DNA of 64,000 nt from Diprion similis (Eukaryota; Arthropoda; Insecta; Hymenoptera; Diprionidae), in the NCBI RefSeq assembly GCF_021155765.1, contig NC_060115.1:9280493-9344492 (forward strand), given 5' to 3'. The translations under genes were made by a program, and so were the position numbers. The notes under the pieces are model-generated. The model ran no database searches. It was given only the letters and a program-made list of their open reading frames with translations, and was not told the DNA's origin. Positions 10,228 through 22,732 of this stretch are shown in pieces. Positions within the stretch are counted from its first letter, which is position 1, and every line of letters starts with the position of its first letter.

Positions 10228-12780
10228 AAAAAAAGGCTTTTTAAAAGGAGATAAAATATGCTTAAAAAATTATTTCTGACGCACAATAGTGGTAGTTGAA
10301 ACTAATGAACCTGACAGCCATCTCTCGGGGCGGCAAAGACATTTTTGCCAATTTTCTAAAATGTGATTCCGATTTACGAAACGTTGATTAAACTCTTATT
10401 ATTTATACTATTCAAAGATTAATATGCGAATTAAAGGTAACAAATGGTATCCGATTATAGGTTTCTCTGTAGGGATTAACGTTATTCCTGACATTCTTTG
10501 TAAGTATGCGACAATATTTGCCTCCAATTTGTGCTCGCTGAATTATGAGATAAACAAGAATAATGTCAGTGTACCAGTTTTTGACGCTATCCCAATTATT
10601 GACCTTTTTGGTTGTATCTGTTTGAACTGTAGTTCTAAAATTACAAAAAAAATTATTTGTAATGTCCAACCCTCTAGCAATTGATTTTAGTCATCGAAAA
10701 ATTCACGATTTGTGCCTCCAATTTAATAATATTTTCTCTTTTTTTTATCCAACAACGAATGGCTGCCACGAATTTTCTGCACGTCGTCGGCTCTTGATGT
10801 AATAAAATGTGTAATTCTTCAGGGAATAAAATGCGATAAATCTAGATATGATTGTGAGAACCACAAATAGCATGTATTCACTTGGAATATAAAATAAAGA
10901 AACATGTATCATGACTAATGAATTCTAGGGAAGCTATCAGAACAATTAAGTACGGCTTATTGTGAGTGACAAATCGTCTGTTGAATCCTACAAATTCACA
11001 CTTGGGAAAATCGACGAGTGTCTTGATAAGTGTCAATAATTAAAGTAGATCTTGTTCAACTCAATTTATCTTGACCACTTCAGCTTTAGTTTAATTTCGA
11101 TAAGTTACTAACTCGAAGTTTTGTAATTACTGAGTGCCGATTTAATGAAATCAGCGCATTAATATGATCGGCCCGTAAAAAAATTGAATGCGTGAGCCAA
11201 CTTCGCCAATTAACTGTTTTCTCAGCTCCAAATATTCTTGATTAATTTCGAGTGTATCTCGGTTCGTTTTTTTTTTTTTTTTTTTTTTACTTCTTGTTCA
11301 TGGCAAATAATCTCACCATCAATGAGTATCAATGACAGAACGGTAATTAGATACATCAGTCTGAGAATCGGTGATTAATATCATACTACCTACGGCAATG
11401 CTCCGAAAAGTTCCCAAAGTTGATTTGAGAGGAAGCAGCCTTCGAGAAATAAATCCTGAAGAGAGGCTCAGTAAACGTTTATCAGCTGCTATCTCCTCTG
11501 TTCGTCCGTCTCGAGGCGTCTGTCGGAGTAATTTAGTTTCCGGGAAATCAAATGCATCAGCTTGTGTTCTGGGATTTCCGTTACTGCGAAATGCCGGAAA
11601 AAGACCTGGAGTTCCGAGGAAAAAGAATTTGAGAGATGGGGGAATGGCAGCCGAAGGAGCTGCTGCCAAAGCCTTGCGTTTCGGCGCTGGATACCCAAGG
11701 GAAATCAAAAATTCGAGCGAACAGCAAGACGTCTGCAAGGAACTACCGCTTGGCTGTCCATCAAGGAGTCTTGATTTCGCTTACGGTTCTCCAAGCTGCC
11801 TGTATACCTATACGTACGAGTGACCGGAACAGGTAATGAAATTCGGGAACATGAATGAGAAATGTTGAGGTAAGAAATGTTTAAAAACGAAGTTGGAAGT
11901 GAAGGATTCGGAAATTTGTGGTTAGATGAACTTTGAGGAAGTATAATATATTTTGAGGACAAAAAGCGTCTATGTGCAATGAGTTGTGTTTTATTAAAGT
12001 CATAGTCCAGTCGGAATGTATAGAAATTCAACCAACTTCATTCGAACGAAGTACAAGGAGCCGGCGATTTCTTTACTTGTCAATTGATATTTTTGACGGA
12101 TTCAAGTTCGAGAGTGTTCGTAACTTCAAGTATTACAATAAATATTTTTGAAGTGTTCAGAAATTATTAATCCTATTGCAGCCATCAAGTTTTAAAAAAT
12201 TTTCTATAACATAAATTTTGTTTTTGTTATGGCGTAATTTTTTCTCACCGAAACGATAATACCTAAAAAAAATTGGTGGATTCGATTACTTACCCACTAA
12301 CTATAGAAAGGGCCGTTGATGGCATGATAATAGTAGGGAAAAGGTGATGTGACAAATTAGAGTTGATTATCATCAATCATATTTATTTCACATTATATTT
12401 CACATTTATTTCATATTTTATAATTTGGGAATGTCCATGTAATAAATTCATACGATTATTTCGAATCAATCGTGATAAATTATACAAGTTTTGTGTTGTT
12501 TGTATTCATGATTTCCTTAATAACGACAACTAATTGAATGTTTGTTAGTGATATTAAGAATGAATACATATCCTGATAGTTCGTAGACACGTATATATAA
12601 ACGATTGATAATTTTTTGGAACCTTTGTATTTGATGGTCCTCAGCGTGCTACGGCTCTAGGATCAAATAAAACTTCTCGTCTATATCTATCCATTTAAAC
12701 TAACGCTGACTGAGAAAGTTGTTAAGTGTTTAAATTTACCGCCTGTCAACAGACGTAACGAATTTCGAAGCAACAAGTCA
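10228..12780. other. Intergenic region between small gene copy 2 and Nup58
   Basis: No gene is supported. A poly-T run of about 23 lies at 11267-11289. A GC-richer block at 11371-12031 is open in several frames at once: 150 codons on the plus strand (11371-11823), 139 on the minus strand (11319-11738) and 108 on the minus strand (11705-12031). None shows a known motif, a splice pattern or a promoter, and at most one can be real. Confidence 0.5.
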
Positions 12781-12827
12781 AATCATCGTGCATACCTATA
12801 TGCAGATGAGGTGCAGCAAACCGGTAC

Positions 12828-12909
12828 ATTCTGTCTCTCTCGCTCTGCGCTGTGATTGGTCAAGAGGAGGCGCACAGCCAATCACAGCCCCGAGCGAGAG
12901 AGACAGAAT
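12828..12909. promoter_or_regulatory. Inverted repeat with paired CCAAT boxes upstream of Nup58
   Basis: Two 32-base arms (12828-12859 and 12878-12909) are reverse complements at 30 of 32 positions, separated by an 18-base spacer. Each arm contains CTGTGATTGG or its complement, giving a CCAAT box (NF-Y type) facing each way, plus a GAGCGAGAGAGACAGA run resembling GAGA-factor sites. The element ends about 240 bases before the Nup58 start codon. It is probably part of the Nup58 promoter. If transcribed it would fold into a long hairpin. Confidence 0.6.
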
Positions 12910-13146
12910 ACATTGGTATTGCCTTGAGCCCGTCACGCGTGCAAGCATTGGGATGCTATCTTCATGCGTATAAGGTTAATGGTTCAAATTGGCGGCAACG
13001 AACAGCGACATCGTGCGACACGCGGGCAACCTTAGTCCTTGAGGTCCTTGAGAAGTAAAGTTCAAGTCGTGCCTTGAAGGTAATGTTTTGCCAAAACGTA
13101 GTATAGATTTTTTATAAGTATTAGATTGAAAACACTCGCAAGAAGT

Positions 13147-16100
13147 ATGTCGAAATTTGGATTTGGCACTCCTGCTACCGGCACCACGACAACAACCTTT
13201 GGATTTGGCAACCAAAAGTAAGTCAGTCTAGTCATCTGACAGCAATCAGTCCCTCAAACTTGGCGGTAATCATCCTAACCTCAAAACTCTCATATTTGTA
13301 AGATATAAACAACTTTCAATGCGGTGAATCCAATCAAAACTTATCATTATATCATTTACTTAAATTTTCTTCGATATTTCATTGTGTGTCGTAACTTGAA
13401 TGCAATTAGAAATATGTTGGCTACTAGCAATGCTTCCTGTAAACAAGTTCAAGTCTGACAATTACTACTGTTCGCAGTCATAACTTGGCACGCAAATTAT
13501 CGATTCTATTCCTAATCTTACAACCCTTTCAAACGAACGATTAATATATATCAAACTTATTCCCAGACCAGCTCCAGCTTTTTCAACGGCCACACCGTCG
13601 TTTGCAGCGACGCCAGCTGCAACTGGCAGCTTAGCCTTCGGTACAGCCACGTCTGGAACATCATCTACTCCAAATTTTGGATTCGGTAGCACAGCGGGTA
13701 CTTCGACCACTTCACAAGCCTCAAGGCTTTTCGGATCTGGAGGAACAGCCATAACGAGTGTATCTTCAGGTTTATTTTCATCTCCGATTGTCTCGGCAGC
13801 CCCGACTGCTGGCCTTAGTTTTGGTACCCCCGCTGCTACGACAGGACTGAATTTTGGGACTAGTGTCAGCACTCAACCAACCAGCACTCCAAATTTTGGA
13901 ACCACTACAACCACAGGTTGTTAGTATTCTTTCTTGAGTATTTTTTGATTATAGCAACGTTCAGAGGACCAAAAGGCAATGATTCGCCGTAATGCATCTT
14001 GCCGATCTAAATTTATCTTTGACTGGCTTATTACTTTACTAGGCTTTTTAGTAGTTATTATAAGTATAAACTTTAACATATTATTTGATTTTTACTTTGT
14101 AAACTTACTTTGAAACACTGCAAGCAGAACAACAAAAGCTTCGCTATGACAAATGTGTAACTTTTTCGAAAAAATTTAACTATTCACTGCAGTCCTAAGT
14201 TTTGCTCAATATTTATCGAACGATTTCTTTACTTTCAGCATCTCTTTTTGGCGCTGCACCTGTCGGTGGTTTGTTTGGTGCTAAAGCGGTGAACTCAGCC
14301 GCTCCGGCGGCAACTACTAATGTCCAGGGGCTTGGCGGCGTTGATGTTTCTGCCAACAAACCAGGTTCAACTCAAGGAAGTAGTAGCCCAACGGCAGCCA
14401 AGGAAAACCTCATACCCAATGAACTTACACAAACTATTGAAAACTTCAAGTAAGTAAACACATAGAATAGCAGCGAAGTATAATTTGGAAAACTTTTAGT
14501 AACTTTTTCGTGAAATTGAAGTAATAAAGACTATCCATGTCGTAATTGTGAAATATTACCCTGAATTTTCACCAGAACATTTATCAAGACGCAGAAGTCA
14601 TTCACTTCGGACATAGCTCGGGGTTCTGTTAGGCCTTTAAATCGCTGCGCCGAAGACACAGCGTCGTTGATGGAACTCTTAACGACTCTCGCTGGTTCGG
14701 TACAGCGAGATCGTTCCTTGGCAGACAAATTGAAACAGGATACAGCAAAAGCTTTACAAAATGCAGAAATTGCACAACGAACACACGATACACCAGCAGG
14801 ACTGCAATATGAGAACAATGCGCCGTTGCTGTTCTTTATGGAACTTGCCGATACTTTTGAACAAGATTTATTACTATTCAGGTCACAGATAGAATCCACT
14901 GAAAAACATATACACACTATGGTGACACCAAAGACATTAACTCCACAGGGTGAGTTTACCTTCTTATTCTTGCTTTCACACATGACATTTACAAAACTCG
15001 ACTTCTTATACATGTCTTCACATTATCAATCAGACTAACTACATTTTTTGGTCCTAGAACTAACAATGGCGATGAGCAAGCTTCACGAATCATTGATAGC
15101 AGTCGCGGGAAAGCTGCAAGGTGTACATTCTAAGGTTCAACATCAAAAAGAACAATATCTCAATTTGAGGAAATACGTTTTAAAAGATAGTTCCAACGTA
15201 TTCGAAGACAGCAAGTTAAACGGAAAAATGAGCAGGATCAACTCTGGAAAAATCAACAGTGGTCCTACTCCATTTGGTCCAGGTAGGCTAGACAATTCCA
15301 TAGGTTAATTTGTACAAATAAAGTTTGTCTTCAGACGAGAAAATATATAATAGTAACATAATAAAATACATTTGTTGAACCAGCCTTCGACTTTTACCTC
15401 ATTGATCTTCTTCCATAATATTTTAAATTATTGTTTGTCAGAGAAGTATTTTAAACGGGTACATAATTGAGGGGTTACCATAGTATTTAATTGTTTATTT
15501 TCAATGTTTACCAAAATGGTTCCTGTTCAACTTAACTTACATCTCGTTTTAAACCATTCAAATATTTATCATTCTTATACTCTGTGTCTGTGAAGATGAA
15601 ATTTTCGGAATGACAATTGTGGGTGTTATCGCAGGTACTCTTAGTTTGCAAGAATTCTTCCACGATTTGAATACTTTATTACTTTCGAGCGATTTTCGAA
15701 GGTGCGTGAGTCTCAACATCACAAGCGATACATTTTTGAAAACATTGACGTATCTGATGTTGAATTTGTCTCACTTATCCTCGAATGATGATAAATTTGA
15801 GATATTGTAAAATTTTTTATTCTAGGAAACAAAAGTTTTTTATCCTCAACAAACCTAAATACCAGCAGACCACCAAACTATGGAACAGCGAACCCTTTAG
15901 GTAAATAGTGGTAAGATGAACCTTAAGAAATACTGTATCATTTATTGGATTTTTTTTCTATTCCACATTTGTATAAATTTATATCCTCTTCAACACTTTA
16001 CTCTCGTATTTTTCGATCGATTAGTCACGTAAATAAAATACCCCATAAACGTATCCTATATTTAGGTCTTGCAGGGATTTAGTATGAGGTAGAAATTATT

Positions 16101-18495
16101 ACCAATATCAAAAGTTGACGGAGAATGGATGGATGTAGTAAATTGATGCTATAGCAAACTTTAAATTTTGTCGTAAAAATTAAATTTGTAATCTGCTCAT
16201 CTTCTATTTCGTGCCATTAATGTACAACGAAATAAATATCGTTGAATGCGCATAAATTAAAATTGCTGTGACGTATTTTCGCACAAATTTCTTTCCGAAA
16301 GCATAGTTATAGTATTAATTTTCCAACGCACCTTTGCTATTCCGCACTGCAAGCTTTCCGCAGATTTTGAACTTTGGCACTAAATAACAATTATCGAACA
16401 AAAAAATAGTCATAAAATTCACCAAGACTTTGTACAATTATTCTTTGCTATCAACATATGAATTCGTATACGTTATTACTTTGCACGTTGTGTTCATATA
16501 CCGATTTAACAAAACCAGAGTAACTACACAACTCTGCTACATCCGTTTGCTCTATAGCTTCATTAATTTGACTCCTGTTTTTTCGTTACATAGCAGTTAT
16601 TCATTTAAGTGTGACATCCTTGATTGACAATTTTACACTGTAGCTATCACTAAATATATTTATTATCTGTTTGATTTGTATTTATTTTGCCTTTACAGGA
16701 AAAAAGTAGTGGCTGTTTATTAGTATTTGAGGTACAGCATTTGTTTTTTATTTTCATTATTATATAGTGTTTTGTGTTCGGGGAACCTAGAGGGATTTGT
16801 CTCCAATTAGCATAAATTATAATCACTTTTCATTTTAGTTATGTATGTTACTAATATCAAACTTTTCCAAAAGCTTAAATGTAACAGCATTAATTTTTCT
16901 ATTTGAAGGAATAGTATGGCTTGAGTAGCTTTTACCTTGCTTTAGCAACCTTGCATGAAAAATAACTTCATACTTTGGCTTTATGCTTTACATGCTACTA
17001 TTCCAGACATTGTTGAATAAAAATTGGTCATCTTATTTGTAAATTGTACATAACATTTGATTTCAAACTATACAATCACTAAACACAAATTGCAGATAAG
17101 ATCTAGTAAAAAGACAAAACTAAAACATCGTAAAGGACCTCTATTCAGATCGTTTCAATGCTTATGCAAATTACCTATCTGCTTGCTTTCAATTCTGTTA
17201 TTTAAATAGTGACCAGACACTCATAATCTTATTGTCACTTTCAATTTCTCTTCAATGTGACTAGTGATAGTAGGATAATTTTATATTACACTACTAAATG
17301 TATCAGATTTTTCAAAATCATTCTGAGACGTGCACGAATTTTTCACTGCTTTATTAACAATAATCGCCAATGGACCACAAACTTACTATCTCACAGTTCA
17401 CTCACAGTTCTTCTGGCTAAAATCGTTGAAAATTCATATCTCGATCAATATCTTTTAGAAAAATATAATATTTTGTAGAGCTCTCACGAGTTATGAAGGA
17501 AAATCGAGAAAAACAAATCAGACGTTTCGGAGAAAAAGACACAGAACCATCGCATCGTTTTATATGGAATGACCTTGTGACTGAAATATTTTAGGAATTT
17601 ATTTTTGTTTTAATTTGGACAGTGAACCTTTTTGCATCCATTATGAAAATATGCCAATCATGAACAACATGTCGTTGTATTTTTTTTTTATGCACTTATT
17701 CTTATGCATAGTTACATAACTCTTATCATAACAATGGTGGTTAAAAATTTTATTTCATTAATTCTCCATGTTTATTTGCAATTGCTTTGACTTTAGGTGA
17801 AAAGGCTTATGCTTGGACAAGAAAGATGCATGATTCTAACAGTGCACCGTTAGGATTGTTTCGAGCACACCTAGATATATTTAAATATTACCCAGTTGAT
17901 TTTATGCTTCGTAAAATTTCTGTTATGCTGTTTTAAGTAAGGGGTTTTGTATTTTTTTTCAAATCAATGCAATGGAATATTTATCTAGGCTGCTTTTCTT
18001 TTACGGAACACGAATCAATACAGAGATGTAATAGTGTTACGTGCTTCGTAAAAGTCTTGTTATGTCCTTTTAAGAAAGGGGGGGTTTGTATTCATTTTCA
18101 ATCAATGTAATGGGATCCCTACCTAGTCTGCTTTTCTTTTATGGAACACAAATTTATACAGAAATGTAATAGTGGTTTTAATAAATATGCTGAAATTTTT
18201 TTTTCCTTCTTCCGGTGATCTTAAAAAGTAATTACTACCCTTAAGGTGTATGAAAGTTTAATTTTTCAATACTTTCTAGAGGCGATGTAATAATGAAATT
18301 GTTTCAGCTTGGGGTAATGCAACGTCGTTACAAACAGCCAGTAGTATTTCAGTTGGTGCATCTGCCAAACCTCCAGCAACAGGTTTGAGTTTCAACACAC
18401 CGTCAAACTTGGGAACTTCTCTATCAGCAACTGACTCCAACTTGAGTTTTCAACTTCAAAAACCACCAACTGGTAACAAGAGACATAAGCACTAA
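13147..18495 (+). CDS. Nucleoporin Nup58 (p58/p45), seven coding exons, 497 aa
   Basis: This is a component of the Nup62-Nup58-Nup54 central channel complex of the nuclear pore, where FG repeats form the permeability barrier and bind transport receptors. Exons are 13147-13217, 13567-13916, 14239-14449, 14576-14949, 15058-15282, 15826-15900 and 18308-18495. All have GT..AG borders and matching phases and total 1494 bases. Residues 1-210 are a Ser/Thr/Ala-rich FG region starting MSKFGFGTPATG, with repeated FGFG, NFG, SFG and LFG motifs. Residues about 211-410 form the conserved helical core, including FIKTQKSFTSDIARGSV and the segment around LQYENNAPLLFFMELADTFE. Residues about 411-497 are a short C-terminal Ser/Pro/Gly region ending in a basic KRHKH tail. 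The length is slightly below the roughly 550-600 aa I recall for fly and human proteins. The start was chosen because the first ATG gives an FG motif at once and a clean donor. A possible polyadenylation signal is AATAAA at 19473-19478. The exon set is firm; the only doubt is alternative exons in the last 2.4-kb intron. Confidence 0.93.
15283..15321 (+). other. Read-through tail and polyadenylation signal in Nup58 intron 5
   Basis: If the donor at 15283 is not used, the frame continues for eight codons (GRLDNSIG) to a TAA at 15306-15308. AATAAA follows at about 15316-15321. This is the layout of an intronic polyadenylation site giving a shorter Nup58 that keeps the FG and helical parts but loses the last region. 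Mammals make a shorter p45 form from the same gene. Its use here is inferred. Confidence 0.35.
17797..17936 (+). other. Possible alternative terminal exon of Nup58
   Basis: Acceptor TTGACTTTAG ends at 17796, and its phase fits the exon ending at 15900. The frame then encodes 46 residues starting GEKAYAWTRKMHD and stops at 17934-17936. The stop falls inside a tandem duplication. The residues do not look like an FG or helical Nup58 segment, so it may be fortuitous. Confidence 0.25.
17905..18175. repeat. Tandem duplication of a 137-base unit in the last Nup58 intron
   Basis: The unit beginning TGCTTCGTAAAA at 17905 recurs at 18042. Both copies share TTTTAAG, GGGTTTGTAT/GGTTTTGTAT, TCAATG.AATGG, TGCTTTTCTTTTA and AGA.ATGTAATAGTG in the same order. 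Several substitutions separate the copies, so the duplication is not recent. Confidence 0.75.
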
Positions 18496-19992
18496 AGGTG
18501 GTTAAAAAAAATCTAAGTGTACTTTGGCATTACATTCGTCGCATAGAATCCAGATGAAACGATTGTATACCTGAAAAAATTGATTCATGGATTTTTATCC
18601 CGAAAAGTTGGATGTAATTAGGTATTACAGTATTTGAAGGACCAAACGTGTACTCGGTATGATCGCCAATCTAAAAGTCAAGAATACGTGAAATCATGAA
18701 TCTTAGGGATATTCTAAGGAAAGAAAACGCAACTAATTTATATTTCATTTTGTAAGTCGAAAAATCTGAAGTTAAATTCAAACGTAATCAAAGTATAAAC
18801 CTGACTTACGAAGAAGCTAATTCAATACTTCCATCCTTACGATTCGAATAAGGGAAATACGTTTTCAATCAGAAACAAACTCGCATGAATGCCGAGGGTC
18901 ATTAGGAAATCTGTGAATAATAACTGCATTCGTAACTTTTTCTACACTTGAATTTCTTACACAACACAGTCCTATCACGTTAAGAGTTTTGTTTTCCAAG
19001 TAATGTAAGTACATAATAAGACTTCTTCTACGCACATTTAGTTTACTTTAAAAAAAAATCACTCCAAAACATGAAGCAGCTCATTCTTTGTACTCAACGC
19101 CACATCATCCATTTATTTATTTGAAACATTCAGTTTTTAGTGTTTTATTATCTTTGTAACGACTTTAATATCACTTGATTTGTCATAGGTTTTCAGATTT
19201 TATATTACTACATCCTGCAGTTCCGCTTTACTGCACTCTGTTTCAATAAGCTCTGATTTGACAGAGAAAATACATACCTAATATTGTCAAGATAAATAGA
19301 TGCATACTGATATCGCCGTATAAGAAGTGAAACAAATTATCTCATGAAGCATATGAGAGTTGCACTTTTTTTCTACAGTTAGTCGATTATAAAGTTGTGG
19401 TTTTATACCCTGTACACTGTAAATCTGTGACACCAAAATTTGTACGCGACGGTATAGGAAACGATTTCTTATAATAAATGAAAAATGTGTTTTTGTAATT
19501 ACTCTATATGTTTATTAATTCATTAGTGATAATTTTGATGATTGTACATAAACATTGCAAAATGGAGACACTACTTCCGAGGCCGTATCAAATTATAAAT
19601 ATTAAAGTATTATCTAACAATCAAGACTTCTAAATATTATGCTGTTTTATAGACGTTATACAGTTGTAACAATACATTAGTATCAAGGCTTTTGTAAGTA
19701 AACCCTCGACATTCTTTTAGTTTTTAATACAAGTTAGTTAAAATCGTTATTTGTGATTCTATGTGAACTTTTTTACAAAGGAAGCAAGAAAATCAAGCTG
19801 CATTGGCATAAAAATTGAAACTAAAAATTGTTACTATGTTTAGAAATTTTTTCGTCAAAAACGAGTTGATATGGTACATACCAAAATCGATAGCGTTCCA
19901 ATATTATGGCTTAATTCTCCATGATTTTTATTAATTTTACAATAATTCGATTTCATATACCCTATATATAACATATACAAAAATAGGTCAGA
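18496..19992. other. Nup58 3' UTR and convergent intergenic gap
   Basis: There is no coding sequence. The likely Nup58 end is near AATAAA at 19473-19478, giving a 3' UTR of about 1 kb. On the opposite strand the FAM114A-family gene has its candidate signal (AATAAA read on the minus strand) at 19927-19932. The two 3' ends therefore face each other across about 450 bases. Confidence 0.5.
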
Positions 19993-22732
19993 CTATGTAG
20001 CTCCAACTTGGAGAACTGGAATCAACAATTTGAAGGCATCTTGAATGTATGAGCTTGCATTTGCTGCCTGTGAACAGTGATGAAAATTTCCTTATAAATA
20101 TGTAAGTACAACTCAAAAATTTTGTATAATAACTTGTACATGCCAATCACATAACATACCTCTAAGAAAATCGTAGTAATATTAGCATTCGTGGCATCTG
20201 GTTTGTCTGAATGTTTAACACGCTCATTCAATTTGTCTGCAAACAGGTTAGCGATGACTCCAACTTCGCCTGCTAAAATGTTCGTGAGCTGAACCAAAGC
20301 GTCGGCTTCATTTACGGTGCTACGCCTTTCCTTGACAAGAAGTAACTCTGCCGTTTTATGGAATCGTTCTACAGAAAGTGCTGTGAATTGTGCAAGAGTC
20401 GAAATTGCATGTTGAAACACTTCTCTATCGGCAGGCAGTGGCTCTGTAGAAATCACAGTTGAAAGGTAGGCCCTTGTTTGTTGCCAAGTCTAAAATATGA
20501 TTGATTTAAAAAAAAAAAGTAATGCATCAAATATTGCTGTTTCCAAATTTGGGGGCCAAATCTCAATCATTGTGTGATCACTGGTAATGCTCACCTCAAT
20601 AAGTTTATCGTAAGTCATAGTCACTCCAAGGTCTTTACAAGCTCCCTTCAATCTTTCATGAAGATCAGTCTCTTGTGCATCATCTCCGTCGTCGTCTCCT
20701 AAATCACACAGTTCCTTTACCTCGTCTAAGGTCTCTTGAATAGAGCACAACTCGTCGGCATTTAAATTGATCATGTGCTGCTGAATCTTAATATCACATT
20801 GTTTAGACAGCATTTCTAGCGCTTCCAAATGCACTAGGCCCTGGTAGTCATCGAAAAGAATTTCAAAGTGTACTTTTCTAGCCAATTGTTTTTCTTCCAA
20901 AGATTTCTCTTCTGTCTCGGCTTTGTCCTTAGCTTCCCTAAGCATTTGCGATAATATTGGCTTATCACTGTCTGGTGTGAAGAAAGCTCGTTTCTTCTTC
21001 AGTCCGGGATCTCCGTCTTGTAATACTTCCATTGTCTTCTTACCAATTGTTTCCAGTGTGTCCAAACCTCCAGCTATTACTTTGTTACTTGTCGATTCGA
21101 CAAGTTTTGTTATAGAAGAAACACCGGACATCAGATTACCAAAACCAAACGATGATTGAGATTGCGTATCACATGGCTCTTTTTCCAGTTGACTTCTTTC
21201 TGAAACAATCATGTTGTATAAATAGCGTATATGGCAGCCGCAGTTGGTCAACTTTGGTGAGCCAAGTGATACTATCGCCGATTTAGGAAGGGACACTTTA
21301 AATATGAATCACATGTTCAACTTTTTCCGACACGGTCTCTACACCGACATTACAATTAAGTGAGTCACGTACCAACCAATTTGCCAATTACTTTGTCCTA
21401 CACACTGTTTTAAATTATGGGAATCAGTAATTGCATTTTAAGCTCAAGGTTGAGTCCAGTCTGGTAAACATATTCTCGGCCTAGCATTGGTGGTGTGTTC
21501 AGGTCAATGAATCGCTAACCGACACACAAGCTAATCTTAGTACCTATATTTAATATCTTACCGTCGGCAACGCCTTCGGTCTTGCTCTCTTTAGTTTTCG
21601 CCAATTCTTCAGGGTCTGGAACGCCGATACTTTCTTCCAGCATTGTCAATCCTTGAGTCACATGATTGGTTAGGCTAGTGACTCCCGCCGATGCCGTGTT
21701 TATCAATGAACTGACACCCCATCCACCCCATCCCCAACCAGCATTTTTGTTCTGTTCTTCGCCAGCCAAAGACAGCTTGTCTAATACAGGGAGAATCTTT
21801 TCCTCGGTCATTTCGTCAGGGATTTCTATATCTTCATCCATATCTCCCCAACCATCGGACTTAAACACCTCTTTGAACTTTTTATTCGATTTCAACTCTT
21901 CTGGAATCTCAATATTCTCTTCCATCTCCTTCCAACAGTCGTCTACGCCCTTTGCTTTCGTTGGATTGTCCCAATCGCTATCCCACTTGGACTTTCTCTG
22001 CGGTTCAATATCAGGTCGGGGTTTCGACAAAATATTGTCCAATTCTTTCCAGCATTTCTCATCTACAGGAGGCTTTATCGCCTCTTCAACTTTTCCGGAC
22101 TTTACACCTTCCGAGATAATCTTTGACCCCAGTTTCTTTTCCCCGAGAGATCTAGGCTCCCGTTGCTTTTGCTGTCTCTGCTGTCTCTCCCTCTTAGGTC
22201 TGCCTGTGGTTTCTGTTACCGGTTTTTCTACCTCATCCTTGCCGCTGGCAGTAGCCCGACATTCATCCCTCGTTTCTGACGATGGTACAGATCCGTCCGA
22301 TTTGCTAGTTTTATTAGAAAGGTCCGGCTCATGCTTGCTAGGTACCGTCAAGTCTTGCGATATACTCGATGTCAATGGCGCTACTTTCTCAGCTTGCGAT
22401 ACTACCTGCGGTTGGTTCAGAGCTGGTTTTGGATCAACGGTATCGTCAGACTTACCCTCGCTCTCCGGGTTCTTTACACCGACTTGAATAGAGCTCGGCT
22501 TGTCTTTGGGGAAGGTTGGTGAGGCGGAATAATCGCGTTTTCTCTTAGTTTCCGACGTACCCAGGGTTCCGTAGGAGGGGTGAATCTTGGAGGAGGTGCA
22601 CTCCGTGTCGTCGTCCGAATCCGAGTCGACGACGGCCCGGAATCTACGCGAAGAAACGCGCTTGGCTGGCGTCGAACGGTTGTCCAATTCCTCGTCAGCG
22701 CTTTCGAAGTCGTCGCTTTCTGACGTTGCCAT
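19993..22732 (-). CDS. FAM114A-family protein (DUF719), four coding exons, 726 aa
   Basis: Reading on the minus strand, exons are 22732-21562, 21199-20595, 20489-20160 and 20067-19993. They total 2181 bases, phases 1, 0, 0. The N-terminal third is acidic and Ser/Lys-rich and probably disordered (MATSESDDFESADEELDN at the start). Three Trp-centred motifs follow: CWKELDNIL, CWKEMEENIEIPEE and GWGDMDEDIEIPDE. The family-defining region begins near residue 330 with GWGWGGWGVSSLINTASAG and continues with the FGFGNLMSGVSSITKLV segment in exon 2. The C-terminus (AANASSYIQDAF) is typical of the family. FAM114A proteins, including the Drosophila relative CG9590, have been reported to bind Rab2 at the Golgi; the biochemical role is unsettled. 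The protein is longer than the human members (about 500-560 aa) because of the N-terminal extension. The start sits in the context AAAATGG. A 273-codon plus-strand frame at 21666-22487 is only the antisense shadow of exon 1. Confidence 0.91.

Noticed and set aside
21666..22487. A 273-codon plus-strand open frame
   Set aside because: It is antisense to exon 1 of the FAM114A-family gene, whose own frame has conserved motifs, and it has no family signature.
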